A stretch of DNA of 64,000 nt from Vibrio neptunius (GTDB lineage: Bacteria; Pseudomonadota; Gammaproteobacteria; Enterobacterales; Vibrionaceae), in NCBI RefSeq assembly GCF_000967495.1, contig NZ_JXXU01000054.1, positions 1 through 64,000 on the forward strand. Direction: 5' to 3'. Below, piece after piece: positions 10,747 through 19,908 of the stretch. Under the pieces are notes generated by a model. That model was not told the origin of the DNA. It was given only the letters and a program-made list of their open reading frames with translations, and did no database searches. A program made the translations under genes and the position numbers. Numbering within the stretch: the first letter of the stretch is position 1; each line of letters begins with the position of its first letter.

Positions 10747-11157
10747 AGAGTATTTCCTTAGAACTATTATGGATAAGGTTATTGTCAGAAGCTAAAGGAT
10801 AAATTTCTTAGTTAACTGTCACACAATATGGATCAGCTAGAATGGAAAGGACGTTCTAAGATGTTGATCACAGAGATATCAATTTAAATTACTGTTTTTC
10901 AACATTTTTATCACATAAATAAAACGATATAGATAGCCCATGGCTAAATAACAATAAGTTGTTGGAAGATTGAGCGTCTCTTTGGCGCAAGGGATTAGGA
11001 TCAAATTACAACGGAGTATGATTAGAGTTAATACCCAAATTTATCTTTGCTAAATGCTTTGCATACTCAAAATTGAGACAACTTCGATAACAACGATAAG
11101 ATAACCTATAGCCGATTTATAGTTTGCAACAATAATATATAAAATTGGTTAGTCATT
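10747..11157. promoter_or_regulatory. Divergent intergenic region, putative promoter region of the vps operon
   Basis: This 411-base AT-rich stretch separates the dcu gene from vpsU and must hold promoters for both. I see no confident -10/-35 pair, ops/JUMPstart element, open reading frame or strong hairpin in it. In V. cholerae vps transcription is activated by VpsR and VpsT with c-di-GMP and repressed by H-NS. Binding sites for these cannot be assigned from reading alone. Confidence 0.4.
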
Positions 11158-11631
11158 ATGGGAAGTTTGCCTTCTATCCTTGTTGTCTGTATGGGTAATA
11201 TATGCCGTTCACCACTCGCTGAAGTTGTTCTGAAAACAAAAGCACAGCAGCGTGGCATCGTTGTTAATATTGCCAGTGCAGGAACAATTCGTGATCAGGT
11301 TGGTAACTCACCAGACAAACAAGTGCAAGCTTTGGCGGATAAGTATGGCTACAACCTAAATGGCTTGACGGCTACTCAGGTAACGAAAGAAGATTTTTCT
11401 CACTATGACATGGTGTTAGCAGCAGATAGAGCCAATCTTGCCGTATTGCATGACCTCTGTCCTAGGGAGTACAGAAACAAGCTTGCTCTGTTCCTTTCGT
11501 ATTCAGATATTGATGAAAATGAAATCCCTGATCCTTACAAGGGGAGTCGAATTCGTCACCAGAAAGTGTTTGAACTGATTGAACAAGGCAGCGACGACGT
11601 ACTCAATTATATAACGTCAACAGCGGCATAA
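11158..11631 (+). CDS. vpsU: Low-molecular-weight protein-tyrosine phosphatase VpsU (Wzb-like)
   Basis: A 157-residue cytoplasmic phosphatase. The LMW-PTP P-loop C-X5-R-S is at the N-terminus (Cys11, Arg17 in VCMGNICRS), and the general-acid loop DPY follows (Asp125-Tyr127). Proteins of this type dephosphorylate a bacterial tyrosine autokinase (Wzc/VpsO) that controls polysaccharide polymerisation and export. It is the first gene of a polysaccharide operon in the same position as V. cholerae vpsU. No tyrosine kinase partner is encoded in the window. The ATG start at 11158 has only a weak ribosome site. A 206-base AT-rich gap follows before vpsA, which may carry a second promoter. Confidence 0.9.
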   Translation: MGSLPSILVVCMGNICRSPLAEVVLKTKAQQRGIVVNIASAGTIRDQVGNSPDKQVQALADKYGYNLNGLTATQVTKEDFSHYDMVLAADRANLAVLHDLCPREYRNKLALFLSYSDIDENEIPDPYKGSRIRHQKVFELIEQGSDDVLNYITSTAA

Positions 11632-11837
11632 AATTAGTTGCCCAGTTATTAAAAATGAGACGCGCCAGAACGATGGTTTATTCATTGATATCCTGTTTTT
11701 CATAGTTATAAGGCTCATTTTTATTTCTCGTATTTTTCTTTTTGTCTGGCTGAGCGCAGGTTTAGTTGGGCAAATTTTATTTTAAGTTTTATCGGCAGCG
11801 ATAAATGATTCTTGGCTAAATTCAGGGAACAAGTGTT

Positions 11838-12956
11838 GTGAAAAAGGTTTTGATTACGTTTGGGACGCGACCAGAAGCAATAAAAATGGCGCCTTTGGTT
11901 CACCAAATGAAAAGTGATGTTCGATTTGAAACCAAAGTATGTGTCACTGGACAGCACAGAGAGATGCTGCATCAAGTATTAGAGCTCTTCCAAGTAGAGC
12001 CGGACTATGACCTGGATATCATGGAACCGGGTCAAACACTGACAACGGTAACGACCAAGATTTTAACGGGGATGGAAGAGATTCTTAGCGAGTTTAAACC
12101 TGATGTTGTTTTGGTTCACGGGGACACAGCAACAACTTTGGGCGCAACGCTCGCCTCATATTACCAGCAAATTCAGGTTGGCCATGTTGAGGCTGGTCTT
12201 CGAACTGGAAACATCTACTCTCCATGGCCTGAGGAAGGGAATCGGAAACTCACAGGTTGCCTAACGAAATTTCACTTCGCGCCAACAAAAAACTCTCTAC
12301 AGAATCTGGTTGATGAAAATGTATCTGCCACGGATGTTTATGTGACGGGTAATACGGTTATCGATGCGCTATTTATGATCCGCGACAAGATTGAAAACGA
12401 TTCAGATCTTAGAGCGACACTGGATAATGTGTTCCCAATGCTTGAGTCCGACAAGAAACTGATTTTGGTGACTGGCCATAGAAGAGAAAGTTTTGGTGGT
12501 GGTTTTGAACGCATCTGTCAGGCACTGTCTGATACCGCATTGCGTCATCCAGATTGCCAGATTTTGTATCCGGTTCATCTAAACCCGAACGTACAAGAAC
12601 CAGTCAATCGCTTGCTCAAAAATATTCCAAACATTCATTTAGTGGAGCCTCAACAGTATCTGCCATTTGTTTATCTAATGAATAAGGCTCACATCATATT
12701 GACGGACTCTGGCGGTATACAGGAAGAGGCTCCATCTCTCGGTAAACCCGTTTTGGTTATGCGAGATACCACTGAAAGACCTGAAGCTGTGGAAGCCGGA
12801 ACGGTCAAACTGGTAGGTACGGACAGCGATTTGATTTGTCGCGAGCTAACTCAGCTTTTGACTGATCAAGCAGCTTATGAATCCATGAGTCAGGCCCACA
12901 ACCCGTATGGTGATGGGCAGGCTTGCCAAAGAATTGCAGATATTTTAGCGCTTTAA
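11838..12956 (+). CDS. vpsA: UDP-N-acetylglucosamine 2-epimerase VpsA (WecB family)
   Basis: A 372-residue non-hydrolysing epimerase converting UDP-GlcNAc to UDP-ManNAc, the first step to a uronic acid precursor. Family motifs are clear: FGTRPEAIKMAPL near residue 8, VHGDTATTLGA, VGHVEAGLRTGN, TGHRRESFGGG and TDSGGIQEEAPSLGKPVL. The start is a GTG at 11838, since the frame offers no ATG upstream, with AGGGAA ten bases before it. Gene order (phosphatase, epimerase, dehydrogenase) matches vpsU-vpsA-vpsB of V. cholerae. An enterobacterial-common-antigen role (wecB proper) is less likely given the downstream genes. Confidence 0.92.
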   Translation: MKKVLITFGTRPEAIKMAPLVHQMKSDVRFETKVCVTGQHREMLHQVLELFQVEPDYDLDIMEPGQTLTTVTTKILTGMEEILSEFKPDVVLVHGDTATTLGATLASYYQQIQVGHVEAGLRTGNIYSPWPEEGNRKLTGCLTKFHFAPTKNSLQNLVDENVSATDVYVTGNTVIDALFMIRDKIENDSDLRATLDNVFPMLESDKKLILVTGHRRESFGGGFERICQALSDTALRHPDCQILYPVHLNPNVQEPVNRLLKNIPNIHLVEPQQYLPFVYLMNKAHIILTDSGGIQEEAPSLGKPVLVMRDTTERPEAVEAGTVKLVGTDSDLICRELTQLLTDQAAYESMSQAHNPYGDGQACQRIADILAL

Positions 12957-12973
12957 AGATTAAGGAACACATA

Positions 12974-14215
12974 ATGTTTAACAAGGTTTCAGTTGTCGGC
13001 TTGGGTTACATCGGCTTGCCAACCGCTGCGGTGATCGCTTCTCGAGGAATTGAAGTTATCGGTATTGATGTCAACCAGCATGCAGTGGATACCATTAATC
13101 AGGGCAAAATTCACATTGTAGAGCCGGATTTGGATATTGTTGTACAAAGCGCTGTTATGACAGGTAAGCTAAAAGCGACAACTGTTCCTGAAGCCGCCGA
13201 TGCGTTTATGGTTGCGGTTCCAACACCATTTAAAGGCGATAACCACGAGCCTGATCTGAGCTACATTGAAAGTGCCGCAAAGGCAATTGCACCAGTACTT
13301 GAAAAAGGTAATTTAGTGGTACTGGAAAGTACCTCACCAGTGGGTGCTACCGAAAAAATGGCAGGCTGGTTAGCAGAAGCTCGCCCTGACCTGACGTTCC
13401 CACAGCAAAGTGGAGATGCTGCTGATATTAAAATTGCCCATTGCCCTGAGCGTGTTTTACCAGGCTACGTTCTACAGGAGCTGGTGAGCAACGATCGCGT
13501 GATTGGCGGCATGAGCGATGCCTGTAATAAGCGTGCTGTTGAACTTTATCAAACCTTTGTGCGCGGAGAATGTATTCTCACGAATTCTCGTACGGCCGAA
13601 ATGGCTAAGCTGACTGAAAACTCATTCCGTGATGTGAATATTGCTTTCGCCAATGAACTGTCCCTTATTTGTGAAAAATTGAAGATCAATGTTTGGGAAC
13701 TGATCAAGCTTTCTAATCGCCACCCACGTGTGAATATTCTTAACCCAGGCCCTGGTGTCGGTGGACATTGTATCGCTGTTGACCCATGGTTCATCGTCAA
13801 CAGCTGCCCAGATGAAGCAAAAGTGATTGCAATGGCTCGTGAAGTTAATGATGGCAAGCCTCTTTGGGTGATTGATCAGGTTAAACAAGCCGCGGATGAA
13901 TTTAAAAAGCCAGTGATCGCTTGTTTAGGCTTAGCGTTTAAAGCGGACATTGATGACTTGCGTGAGAGCCCTGCGCTGGACATTACCACTCAGCTTGCCA
14001 ATGAAAATGTTGGTCAGGTGATCGCTGTCGAGCCTAACATTTCTTCGCTGCCGGAAAACCTCGTTAAAGCGGGAGTTGAATTTATGGATCTGGAGCGTGC
14101 TCTTGAAGTAGCGAATGTGGTTGTGGTCCTTGTCGATCATAAGCAGTTCAAAGCCGCAGACAAACTCGCTTTCAGCAAGAAAGTGGTCATTGATACAAGA
14201 GGTGTTCTGGCGTGA
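12974..14215 (+). CDS. vpsB: UDP-N-acetyl-D-mannosamine dehydrogenase VpsB (WecC family)
   Basis: A 413-residue nucleotide-sugar dehydrogenase oxidising UDP-ManNAc to UDP-ManNAcA with NAD. It has an N-terminal Rossmann motif VVGLGYIGLPTA, the central helix region around LTENSFRDVNIAFANEL, and the catalytic cysteine Cys266 in GPGVGGHCIAVDPWF. The C-terminal UDP-binding domain includes CLGLAFKADIDDLRESPA. The frame is open further upstream, but ATG at 12974 is preceded by TAAGGA at 12961 and gives the normal N-terminus. It lies 17 bases after vpsA. The next gene is the vpsD homologue after only 62 bases, so the acetyltransferase gene vpsC that sits here in V. cholerae is missing. Confidence 0.92.
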   Translation: MFNKVSVVGLGYIGLPTAAVIASRGIEVIGIDVNQHAVDTINQGKIHIVEPDLDIVVQSAVMTGKLKATTVPEAADAFMVAVPTPFKGDNHEPDLSYIESAAKAIAPVLEKGNLVVLESTSPVGATEKMAGWLAEARPDLTFPQQSGDAADIKIAHCPERVLPGYVLQELVSNDRVIGGMSDACNKRAVELYQTFVRGECILTNSRTAEMAKLTENSFRDVNIAFANELSLICEKLKINVWELIKLSNRHPRVNILNPGPGVGGHCIAVDPWFIVNSCPDEAKVIAMAREVNDGKPLWVIDQVKQAADEFKKPVIACLGLAFKADIDDLRESPALDITTQLANENVGQVIAVEPNISSLPENLVKAGVEFMDLERALEVANVVVVLVDHKQFKAADKLAFSKKVVIDTRGVLA

Positions 14216-14277
14216 TATGAGTCAGAGAGTGAAGTGGCTCAGTCATTCACTCTCTGAGCCTTCTCGCTAAAGGTTCG

Positions 14278-15414
14278 ATGATGAAAAAAGTCCTCCTAGT
14301 GATGCCATTGAGTACCCTTAAATGGGGAAGTGATAATGCCGGAGGCGTTGACTCCGTCTGCCAGCAAATAGTTCAGTCACTTGAGTTCAGCGCGCCTAAG
14401 GGTTTTGAGTATGAAATTCTGGCAATTAAGGTAGGTTCTTCTCAACAAGAGTTGAACCAAAGGATTCAGCTCAATGAGCGAACTCATATCACTTTCATTG
14501 CTAGCAAAGGGAAAATTCTAGGGGTACCTGTACCAGGCTTTGTTTTTCAGAACGTTAAGCTAAGTGAGCTAGCTCGTCGCTTTCAGCCTGACGTGATCCA
14601 CAGCCACCTGCCGAGTCTACCTTTGTTACCAACTGGTAATGCTCACTCTGTGATTACCTTGCACTCATTGGGCAAAGTCGCTAGAAAACGTCGTAGTTGG
14701 CTCAACAACTTAATTTTTGAAACCGTGCTTCCAGCATTCAGTTTACGATCTGCGGATCGGTTAACTTATGTTGGTGATATCTTGTTTGATTCTTTACCAA
14801 ACGCTTTGCGCGCAAAAGCGCACAAGGTGGGTAATCCGGTGAATGATGTTTACTTTAAGCAAACAAAAAGATCAACGTCAGAGACATTACGTTTGGTGAC
14901 TTGCTCTTTAATCTCACCACGCAAGCAAGTTGACCGGATTATCAGGTTGTTGGCTCAGTTAGCGAATACAGTTGATGTTGAGCTAAAGATTATTGGTCCT
15001 GTCGACGAGAATTATGCCAGAGAGCTTAACATGCTGGCAGAAGAATTAGGTGCTTCGGAAAAAGTGGCTTGGCTTGGCCCGATGAATGTTGAACAGATTA
15101 AGCAGGTTTATGCAGACTCTGATGTCGGAGTATTTCTTTCCCGAGAGGAAACATTTGGCCTTGCACCATTAGAAAAGCTTGCCTCAGGTCTACCTGTTAT
15201 CGCGACTAAAGTGGGTATCTTGCAGGAAGAACAAACCTATTTTCGCACTGCTGGTGTTCACTACACATTGGCCGATGGCTCTGACAAGGAAACTGAAAAC
15301 GTTTTGCAGTTTTTGCGCGATCTACCTGTGGTGGATACTGAATCTTTGAAAGCGAAGTTTTCACCACGTGCTGTGGTCGATGAGTATCAAAAGCTCTACG
15401 GAGAGTTGTTGTGA
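14278..15414 (+). CDS. vpsD: Glycosyltransferase family 4 protein VpsD
   Basis: A 378-residue cytoplasmic glycosyltransferase of the GT-B fold. An N-terminal acceptor domain (GGVDSVCQQIVQSL, DVIHSHLPSLPLLP) precedes a GT4 donor domain with LVTCSLISPRKQVDRIIRLL, EKVAWLGPMNVEQI and the E-x7-E signature REETFGLAPLEKLASGLPVIAT. It would add one sugar to the VPS repeat unit; the sugar cannot be deduced. The start is ATG at 14278, with AAAGG just upstream; a second ATG follows directly at 14281. The stop overlaps the GTG start of vpsE (GTGA), indicating translational coupling. Orthology to vpsD rests on order and family. Confidence 0.85.
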   Translation: MMKKVLLVMPLSTLKWGSDNAGGVDSVCQQIVQSLEFSAPKGFEYEILAIKVGSSQQELNQRIQLNERTHITFIASKGKILGVPVPGFVFQNVKLSELARRFQPDVIHSHLPSLPLLPTGNAHSVITLHSLGKVARKRRSWLNNLIFETVLPAFSLRSADRLTYVGDILFDSLPNALRAKAHKVGNPVNDVYFKQTKRSTSETLRLVTCSLISPRKQVDRIIRLLAQLANTVDVELKIIGPVDENYARELNMLAEELGASEKVAWLGPMNVEQIKQVYADSDVGVFLSREETFGLAPLEKLASGLPVIATKVGILQEEQTYFRTAGVHYTLADGSDKETENVLQFLRDLPVVDTESLKAKFSPRAVVDEYQKLYGELL

Positions 15415-16841
15415 TCAAAAAGTTGTTCACCTATGCTCCTGTTCAGATCTTTTCTGCTTTAAGTCTGTTTGCACTTATTGCAGTACAGACTCGCTTTCTT
15501 TTGCCGCAAGAGTACGGCTTTCTCGCTGTATTGATGGTGATTGTTGAAGCGTCACGTTCAGTGCTAATTCAGTGGATCAACAATTGCCTTATTCGTTTCT
15601 ATCCGAGTGCGGAACGGGATAGGCAGAAGCAGATCAGTGCGACAGTTGTTCGTTGGTTGATTGGCAATCTTCTCTTCTCTTTCTTTGTTATTGGTGTTTT
15701 GGTTGCGCTTTTGACAGAGTTCGAATGGCGCGTCTTTTTCGTGGTTTACGCCTTTTTTGTCACTAAAGCACTTTATTTGTTTTCGATTGAGTATGCGCGT
15801 GTGAACCAAAAGTCCGGCCACTATCGCTGGTCTGTAATGACTCAAGCGGTCATGTCGATACTCACAACCGTGTTATTCCTATCACTATTGCCTAGCCTTG
15901 AAGTGGCGTTGCTGTCTTTAGTCGTTAGCTATTCGGTAGGAGCGGCGATATGTGTTGGTGCTGGAGCATGGCATCGAAAAGTGATTCCTGAAACTGCGCT
16001 TAAAAAAGAGCTGTTTTCTTACGGCGCACCGCTTATGTTGTCTGGCCTACTGGGCATACTGGCAGCAAGGAGCGACCGTCTATTTATTGCTAATCTCACT
16101 GGGCTTGAACAAGCAGGGCAGTATGCCGCGATTGCGAATCTTTTATTCGGCATTATGGCATTGGTTTTTATGGCCATTGCTCTACCGCTTTACCCAGAAC
16201 TCACCAAGCTTACCGAAGACAGGACTCGCCTAATCGCCAAACATAAGATGTATAGCGGCTTGCTGTTTGCACTCAGCTTGCCCGCGACTATAGGCCTGTG
16301 TTTACTCGCTCCCGCACTAGTGGGTATTTTCCTTGGTGACGCGTACGCAGATATCGACATAACTACGTTTTACTTGGTCGCCGCTGCCGCTTTACTGTTT
16401 AATTTACGTGCGCATTTCTTTGATCATGGTTTGCAGTTCACACTACAAACCAAGTACGTACCTTTGATTATGGCGGTTGTATTACTTGTACAAGTGTTGG
16501 CAGCTTTTGCTCTTATTCCTCAACTGGGTGCGCTGGGAGCAGCAATCGGCATTGTATTGGCCATGTTTGTTGGTCTGCTGATAACCGCCTTTGTTGGTTG
16601 GAAGGCTGGATTTCGATACCCTGTTCCCGAATCAGCGCTAAAAACAGTTATTGCATCAGGTGTGATGGCGCTAGCGATTCTTGTTGTCCAGCCATTCCTT
16701 GGTTATATCAACGATGTCTTGGTTCTCATTATTTCGATTGGTATAGCTTTGGCCACTTATGTTCTGGTGCATTTTCTGTTGAACAGTTTTGAGATTCGTT
16801 CATCTCTACTCAAGCTGAGGGATAGACGACGTGTTGTCTAA
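15411..16841 (+). CDS. vpsE: Polysaccharide flippase VpsE (Wzx/PST family)
   Basis: A 476-residue membrane protein with about 12 to 14 hydrophobic segments, of the Wzx-type lipid-linked oligosaccharide flippase family. Hallmarks are an N-terminal APVQIFSALSLFALI segment, EYGFLAVLMVI, and a central SYGAPLMLSGLLGILAARSDRLFIANLTG, typical of MATE-like polysaccharide translocases. It would turn the undecaprenyl-linked VPS unit to the periplasmic side of the inner membrane. The start is GTG at 15411, overlapping the vpsD stop, and the end overlaps the next GTG start by 11 bases. Confidence 0.86.
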   Translation: MIKKLFTYAPVQIFSALSLFALIAVQTRFLLPQEYGFLAVLMVIVEASRSVLIQWINNCLIRFYPSAERDRQKQISATVVRWLIGNLLFSFFVIGVLVALLTEFEWRVFFVVYAFFVTKALYLFSIEYARVNQKSGHYRWSVMTQAVMSILTTVLFLSLLPSLEVALLSLVVSYSVGAAICVGAGAWHRKVIPETALKKELFSYGAPLMLSGLLGILAARSDRLFIANLTGLEQAGQYAAIANLLFGIMALVFMAIALPLYPELTKLTEDRTRLIAKHKMYSGLLFALSLPATIGLCLLAPALVGIFLGDAYADIDITTFYLVAAAALLFNLRAHFFDHGLQFTLQTKYVPLIMAVVLLVQVLAAFALIPQLGALGAAIGIVLAMFVGLLITAFVGWKAGFRYPVPESALKTVIASGVMALAILVVQPFLGYINDVLVLIISIGIALATYVLVHFLLNSFEIRSSLLKLRDRRRVV

Positions 16842-18075
16842 GATCTATCTGCTACCTTTTGTCGCTATTACATCATCGATTCTCCTTGGCGGTTACATGT
16901 TAGAAGACCTTGGGGTACCGTACGTATCTCAAGGAGGATCACCACTATTTAAAATCCATTTGTATTCTTATCTGGTTTTGCTGGGGTTTGGATTGGTTTT
17001 TCTGTGTGATGGGATGAAAGGAATCTCTCACCGTTTAGGCAGCTATTACCGTTTTTGGCTGATTGCGTTGGCATGTAACGTGTTCGTGATCCTATATGGC
17101 TTTGCTATTCATGGTTCTTCAGGGATGGCCTATTTAGTCAATACGTTTTTAGCGCCAGTATTGATCGTGCCGTTACTGGCTTACCTTAAAGACAATCAAA
17201 AGTCTTTTCTACTCAATCTGATTGCTTACCTAATATTGCTTAACTCGCTTGTGGCGGTGATGGAATATATGCTCCATTTTCGTCTGGTCAATGTTGAGTT
17301 CCAGGAATTTTCTTTCTTTCGTTCAACGGCATTTCTGACTCACCCGCTTAACAACGCACTGATAACGGTCAGCATTGCGCTGCTCGTTGCCAACAAAACC
17401 AAGCTACCCAGCTTTGTGTATGTATTGATTGTTGCGCTTGCGTTGTTCGCATTCGGCGGTAGAGCCGCGTTAGCGATCTTTATTTGTGCGGTATCGGTGT
17501 CCTTTGCTCCCATGCTGTGGAAAGCCATCACTCAGGGCATTCCTGACAATAAGCAAAAATTCGCTCTTTTTATGCTGATCGGATATGTCGCATTCTGGGT
17601 TGGTGCGTACCTGCTGGTTGAGTCTGGTATTACGGAACGAATTGCATCAAAGCTCTATATTGATGGCAGTGCGTCGGCTAGATTAGACGTATTCTACTTA
17701 ATCGATCAATTAAGTGCTCGAGAGTGGATATTTGGTGCTAGCCATCGTCTCCTTGAGTCGATTGAGCTTTACTTAGACATTGATGTCATAGAAAACTATT
17801 TGGTCGGTTGGGTTTTCACTTTTGGGCTTGTAGGCGCTGTGCCTCTGTTTGTGACGGTTTTTATGCCTTTGGGCTACTTTGCTGTAACAGGCAACTACAT
17901 TGAACGCGTAACTATCTTGTCTTTTGCTCTGGTCAGTATTACGAATAACTCTCTTACAACAAAAACCCCAGCATTGCTTCTACTTTTCACTTGTCTGTAC
18001 TTAGCCAAGTCACTTAGGGAAAGGTTGCTAGCTCCTCAGAATTCTAATTTAAACTCAGGTTGTTCACATGCCTAA
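16831..18075 (+). CDS. vpsF: Polysaccharide polymerase VpsF (Wzy-like)
   Basis: A 414-residue inner-membrane protein with roughly ten or more hydrophobic segments and a large soluble loop late in the sequence (about residues 270-310, with ASARLDVFYLIDQLS and ESIELYLDIDVIENY), the topology of Wzy/O-antigen polymerases. Little sequence is conserved in this family, so the call rests on topology and on its place directly after the flippase, as for vpsF in V. cholerae. Start GTG at 16831 overlaps vpsE. The stop overlaps the vpsG start at 18068 by eight bases. Confidence 0.82.
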   Translation: MLSKIYLLPFVAITSSILLGGYMLEDLGVPYVSQGGSPLFKIHLYSYLVLLGFGLVFLCDGMKGISHRLGSYYRFWLIALACNVFVILYGFAIHGSSGMAYLVNTFLAPVLIVPLLAYLKDNQKSFLLNLIAYLILLNSLVAVMEYMLHFRLVNVEFQEFSFFRSTAFLTHPLNNALITVSIALLVANKTKLPSFVYVLIVALALFAFGGRAALAIFICAVSVSFAPMLWKAITQGIPDNKQKFALFMLIGYVAFWVGAYLLVESGITERIASKLYIDGSASARLDVFYLIDQLSAREWIFGASHRLLESIELYLDIDVIENYLVGWVFTFGLVGAVPLFVTVFMPLGYFAVTGNYIERVTILSFALVSITNNSLTTKTPALLLLFTCLYLAKSLRERLLAPQNSNLNSGCSHA

Positions 18076-18568
18076 TGCTATCGTTCTATATCGTATCGCA
18101 CGTTGGTTCTATCTAAAAAAAGTACCGATAATTCCCGAAATATTTCAGCTATTTATATTCGTTATATATGGAAGTCGAGTCTCTGCCAAGTGTCAGATTG
18201 GTAAAGGGAGCATGTTTGCTTACAAAGGGATGGGCGTATTACTTCATGACCGAACGGTGATTGGAGAAATGTGTAACATAGGTGTCGGTTGCAAAACAGC
18301 GGGTAAAGGCCCTTATCGAGAAGTACCTCGGATAGGTCATCGTGTTTATCTTGGCCCCAATAGCATACTCATTGGCCCAATTATTGTTGGTGACAATGCG
18401 ATCATCGGCGCAAACAGTGTGGTGACAAAAAGCGTCCCAGAAGGTGCCATTGTTGGTGGGGTTCCAGCCAAAATTATTGGCTGGGTAAAAGACAACGATT
18501 ATGACATTCATGACAATCGTTCTGACGTTGAAGGAACAGCACCATTCCTTCAGGACCTCCGTGGCTAG
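18068..18568 (+). CDS. vpsG: Hexapeptide-repeat O-acetyltransferase VpsG (serine acetyltransferase-like)
   Basis: A 166-residue left-handed beta-helix acetyltransferase, with isoleucine-rich hexapeptides at about residues 40-135 (IGKGSMF, IGEMCNIGVG, IGHRVYLGPNSILIGPIIVGDNAIIGANSVVTK) ending in the family signature VGGVPAKIIG. It most resembles the CysE-like branch. Acetyl-CoA-dependent O-acetylation of the exopolysaccharide is the likely role. It is the only acetyltransferase in this operon, because the vpsC counterpart is missing. Start ATG at 18068 inside the end of vpsF; vpsH starts 11 bases after its stop. Confidence 0.87.
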   Translation: MPNAIVLYRIARWFYLKKVPIIPEIFQLFIFVIYGSRVSAKCQIGKGSMFAYKGMGVLLHDRTVIGEMCNIGVGCKTAGKGPYREVPRIGHRVYLGPNSILIGPIIVGDNAIIGANSVVTKSVPEGAIVGGVPAKIIGWVKDNDYDIHDNRSDVEGTAPFLQDLRG

Positions 18569-18579
18569 GGGATAGTAAC

Positions 18580-19908
18580 GTGTATACCTCGTCGATATAT
18601 AAGAAATCGCCAATATTTATTCAGAACGTAATGGTGTCTTTAAGAGACCTAGTGCGTGCGGCCATTCGTAGTGAAAAACGTGTCGCAGGTTTGAAGAGTC
18701 AGCTTAGAGAAAATGAATACTCTCATGATGCACTCAAGGCCTTTTGTGATAAGCAACTTGAAGCGACATTGCTACGCGCGAAAGGTACTGCTGCTTATGG
18801 AGCACATCAACAGCTAGAGCAGTTTGCGTTTATTGATAAACAAGATGTCAAAGCCTCGCCGGATGCTTTTCTCAACACGCAGATCAAACCTAAAGTGACA
18901 GTGAAGGGCAGTACCAGTGGCACAACAGGTACGCCCCTATCGATCCCACAAGATCTCAATTCGGTGCTTAGGGAGCAGGCGTTTGTCTCTCGTCATTTAG
19001 AGTGGGCGGGCTACCAAAAAGGCGACAAGCGAGCGTGGATTCGTGGTGATGTAGTCGTGCCACTATCTCAGAAAGTTGGCCCTTATTGGCGCTATTCTAT
19101 CTTTGAAAACATGATTCTAATGTCGTCGTTTCATCTGACAGCGGATGCGATTCCAGATTATCTGACAGCAATGGAAGAGTATGGCGTTGATATTATCCAA
19201 GCGTATCCATCTTCAATCGCTACGCTCGCCAAGTTCCTAGAAAGTAAGGACTGGTATTACCGAGGCAAATTAAAATCTATCGTGACCTCTTCGGAATCCC
19301 TCTCACAAGAAGATAGGGAAATAATTGAGAAACGTTTTCAGTGCAAGGTGTTTGATTGGTATGGGTTGTTTGAGCGTGTCGCGGCAATAGGTAGTTGTGA
19401 GCATGGCAATTATCACCTGATTTCCGATTATTCGCATGTTGAATTTCTGGACTGTGGTGATGGTAAACATGAGATTGTTGGTTCGAACTACAACAATGCA
19501 CTTTATCCGCTAATCCGCTATCGCACTGGGGATCACGTTGTGCTTTCATCAGAGCAATGTTGTCCATGTGGACGAACTTATCCTGTGATCGAGAAAATCG
19601 AAGGGCGTGTGGGCGACTTCCTGTTGGGTGAAGATGGGCAGAAAATCCACATCCTCAACCATATACCAAAAGGTATAGAGGGGCTAATAAGCTGTCAGTT
19701 TGTGCAAGAAAAAGCAGAATCAATCAAAGTATTAGCTGTCGTTGATGAAGCCAAGTTTACGACGCAGCAGGAACAGCAACTCATCACCAACACTAATGAG
19801 CGCGTTGGACAGAGCATGCAAGTTGATGTCATACGAGTGGATGCATTACCGAGAACGAAAAATGGCAAAGTACGTCAGGCAGTATGCAGTGTGGAGAATA
19901 AATTTTGA
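18580..19908 (+). CDS. vpsH: CapK-like adenylate-forming enzyme VpsH
   Basis: A 442-residue member of the CapK/PaaK-type adenylate-forming superfamily. The phosphate-binding loop GSTSGTTGTP is at residues 110-119. DWYGLFERVAAIGSCEHGNYH and a cysteine pair CCPCGRTYP precede the hinge motif EGRVGDFLLGEDG, and there is a late PRTKNGKVRQ lysine motif. Such enzymes activate a carboxylate as an acyl-adenylate. In V. cholerae VPS carries glycine on a uronic acid, so amino acid attachment is a conceivable role, but this is inference. Start GTG at 18580 with a TAGGGGA ribosome site. The stop overlaps the TTG start of vpsI. Confidence 0.84.
   Translation: MYTSSIYKKSPIFIQNVMVSLRDLVRAAIRSEKRVAGLKSQLRENEYSHDALKAFCDKQLEATLLRAKGTAAYGAHQQLEQFAFIDKQDVKASPDAFLNTQIKPKVTVKGSTSGTTGTPLSIPQDLNSVLREQAFVSRHLEWAGYQKGDKRAWIRGDVVVPLSQKVGPYWRYSIFENMILMSSFHLTADAIPDYLTAMEEYGVDIIQAYPSSIATLAKFLESKDWYYRGKLKSIVTSSESLSQEDREIIEKRFQCKVFDWYGLFERVAAIGSCEHGNYHLISDYSHVEFLDCGDGKHEIVGSNYNNALYPLIRYRTGDHVVLSSEQCCPCGRTYPVIEKIEGRVGDFLLGEDGQKIHILNHIPKGIEGLISCQFVQEKAESIKVLAVVDEAKFTTQQEQQLITNTNERVGQSMQVDVIRVDALPRTKNGKVRQAVCSVENKF

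Noticed and set aside
11838..14215. Considered wecB/wecC of enterobacterial common antigen
   Set aside because: The enzymes are the same families, but the neighbours (LMW-PTP upstream; flippase, polymerase, CapK-like, VpsJ-like and rbm genes downstream) match vps-I, not the wec cluster.
17455..17462. GGCGGTAG, resembling an ops/JUMPstart core
   Set aside because: It lies inside the vpsF coding sequence, not in a 5' leader, and is most likely coincidental.
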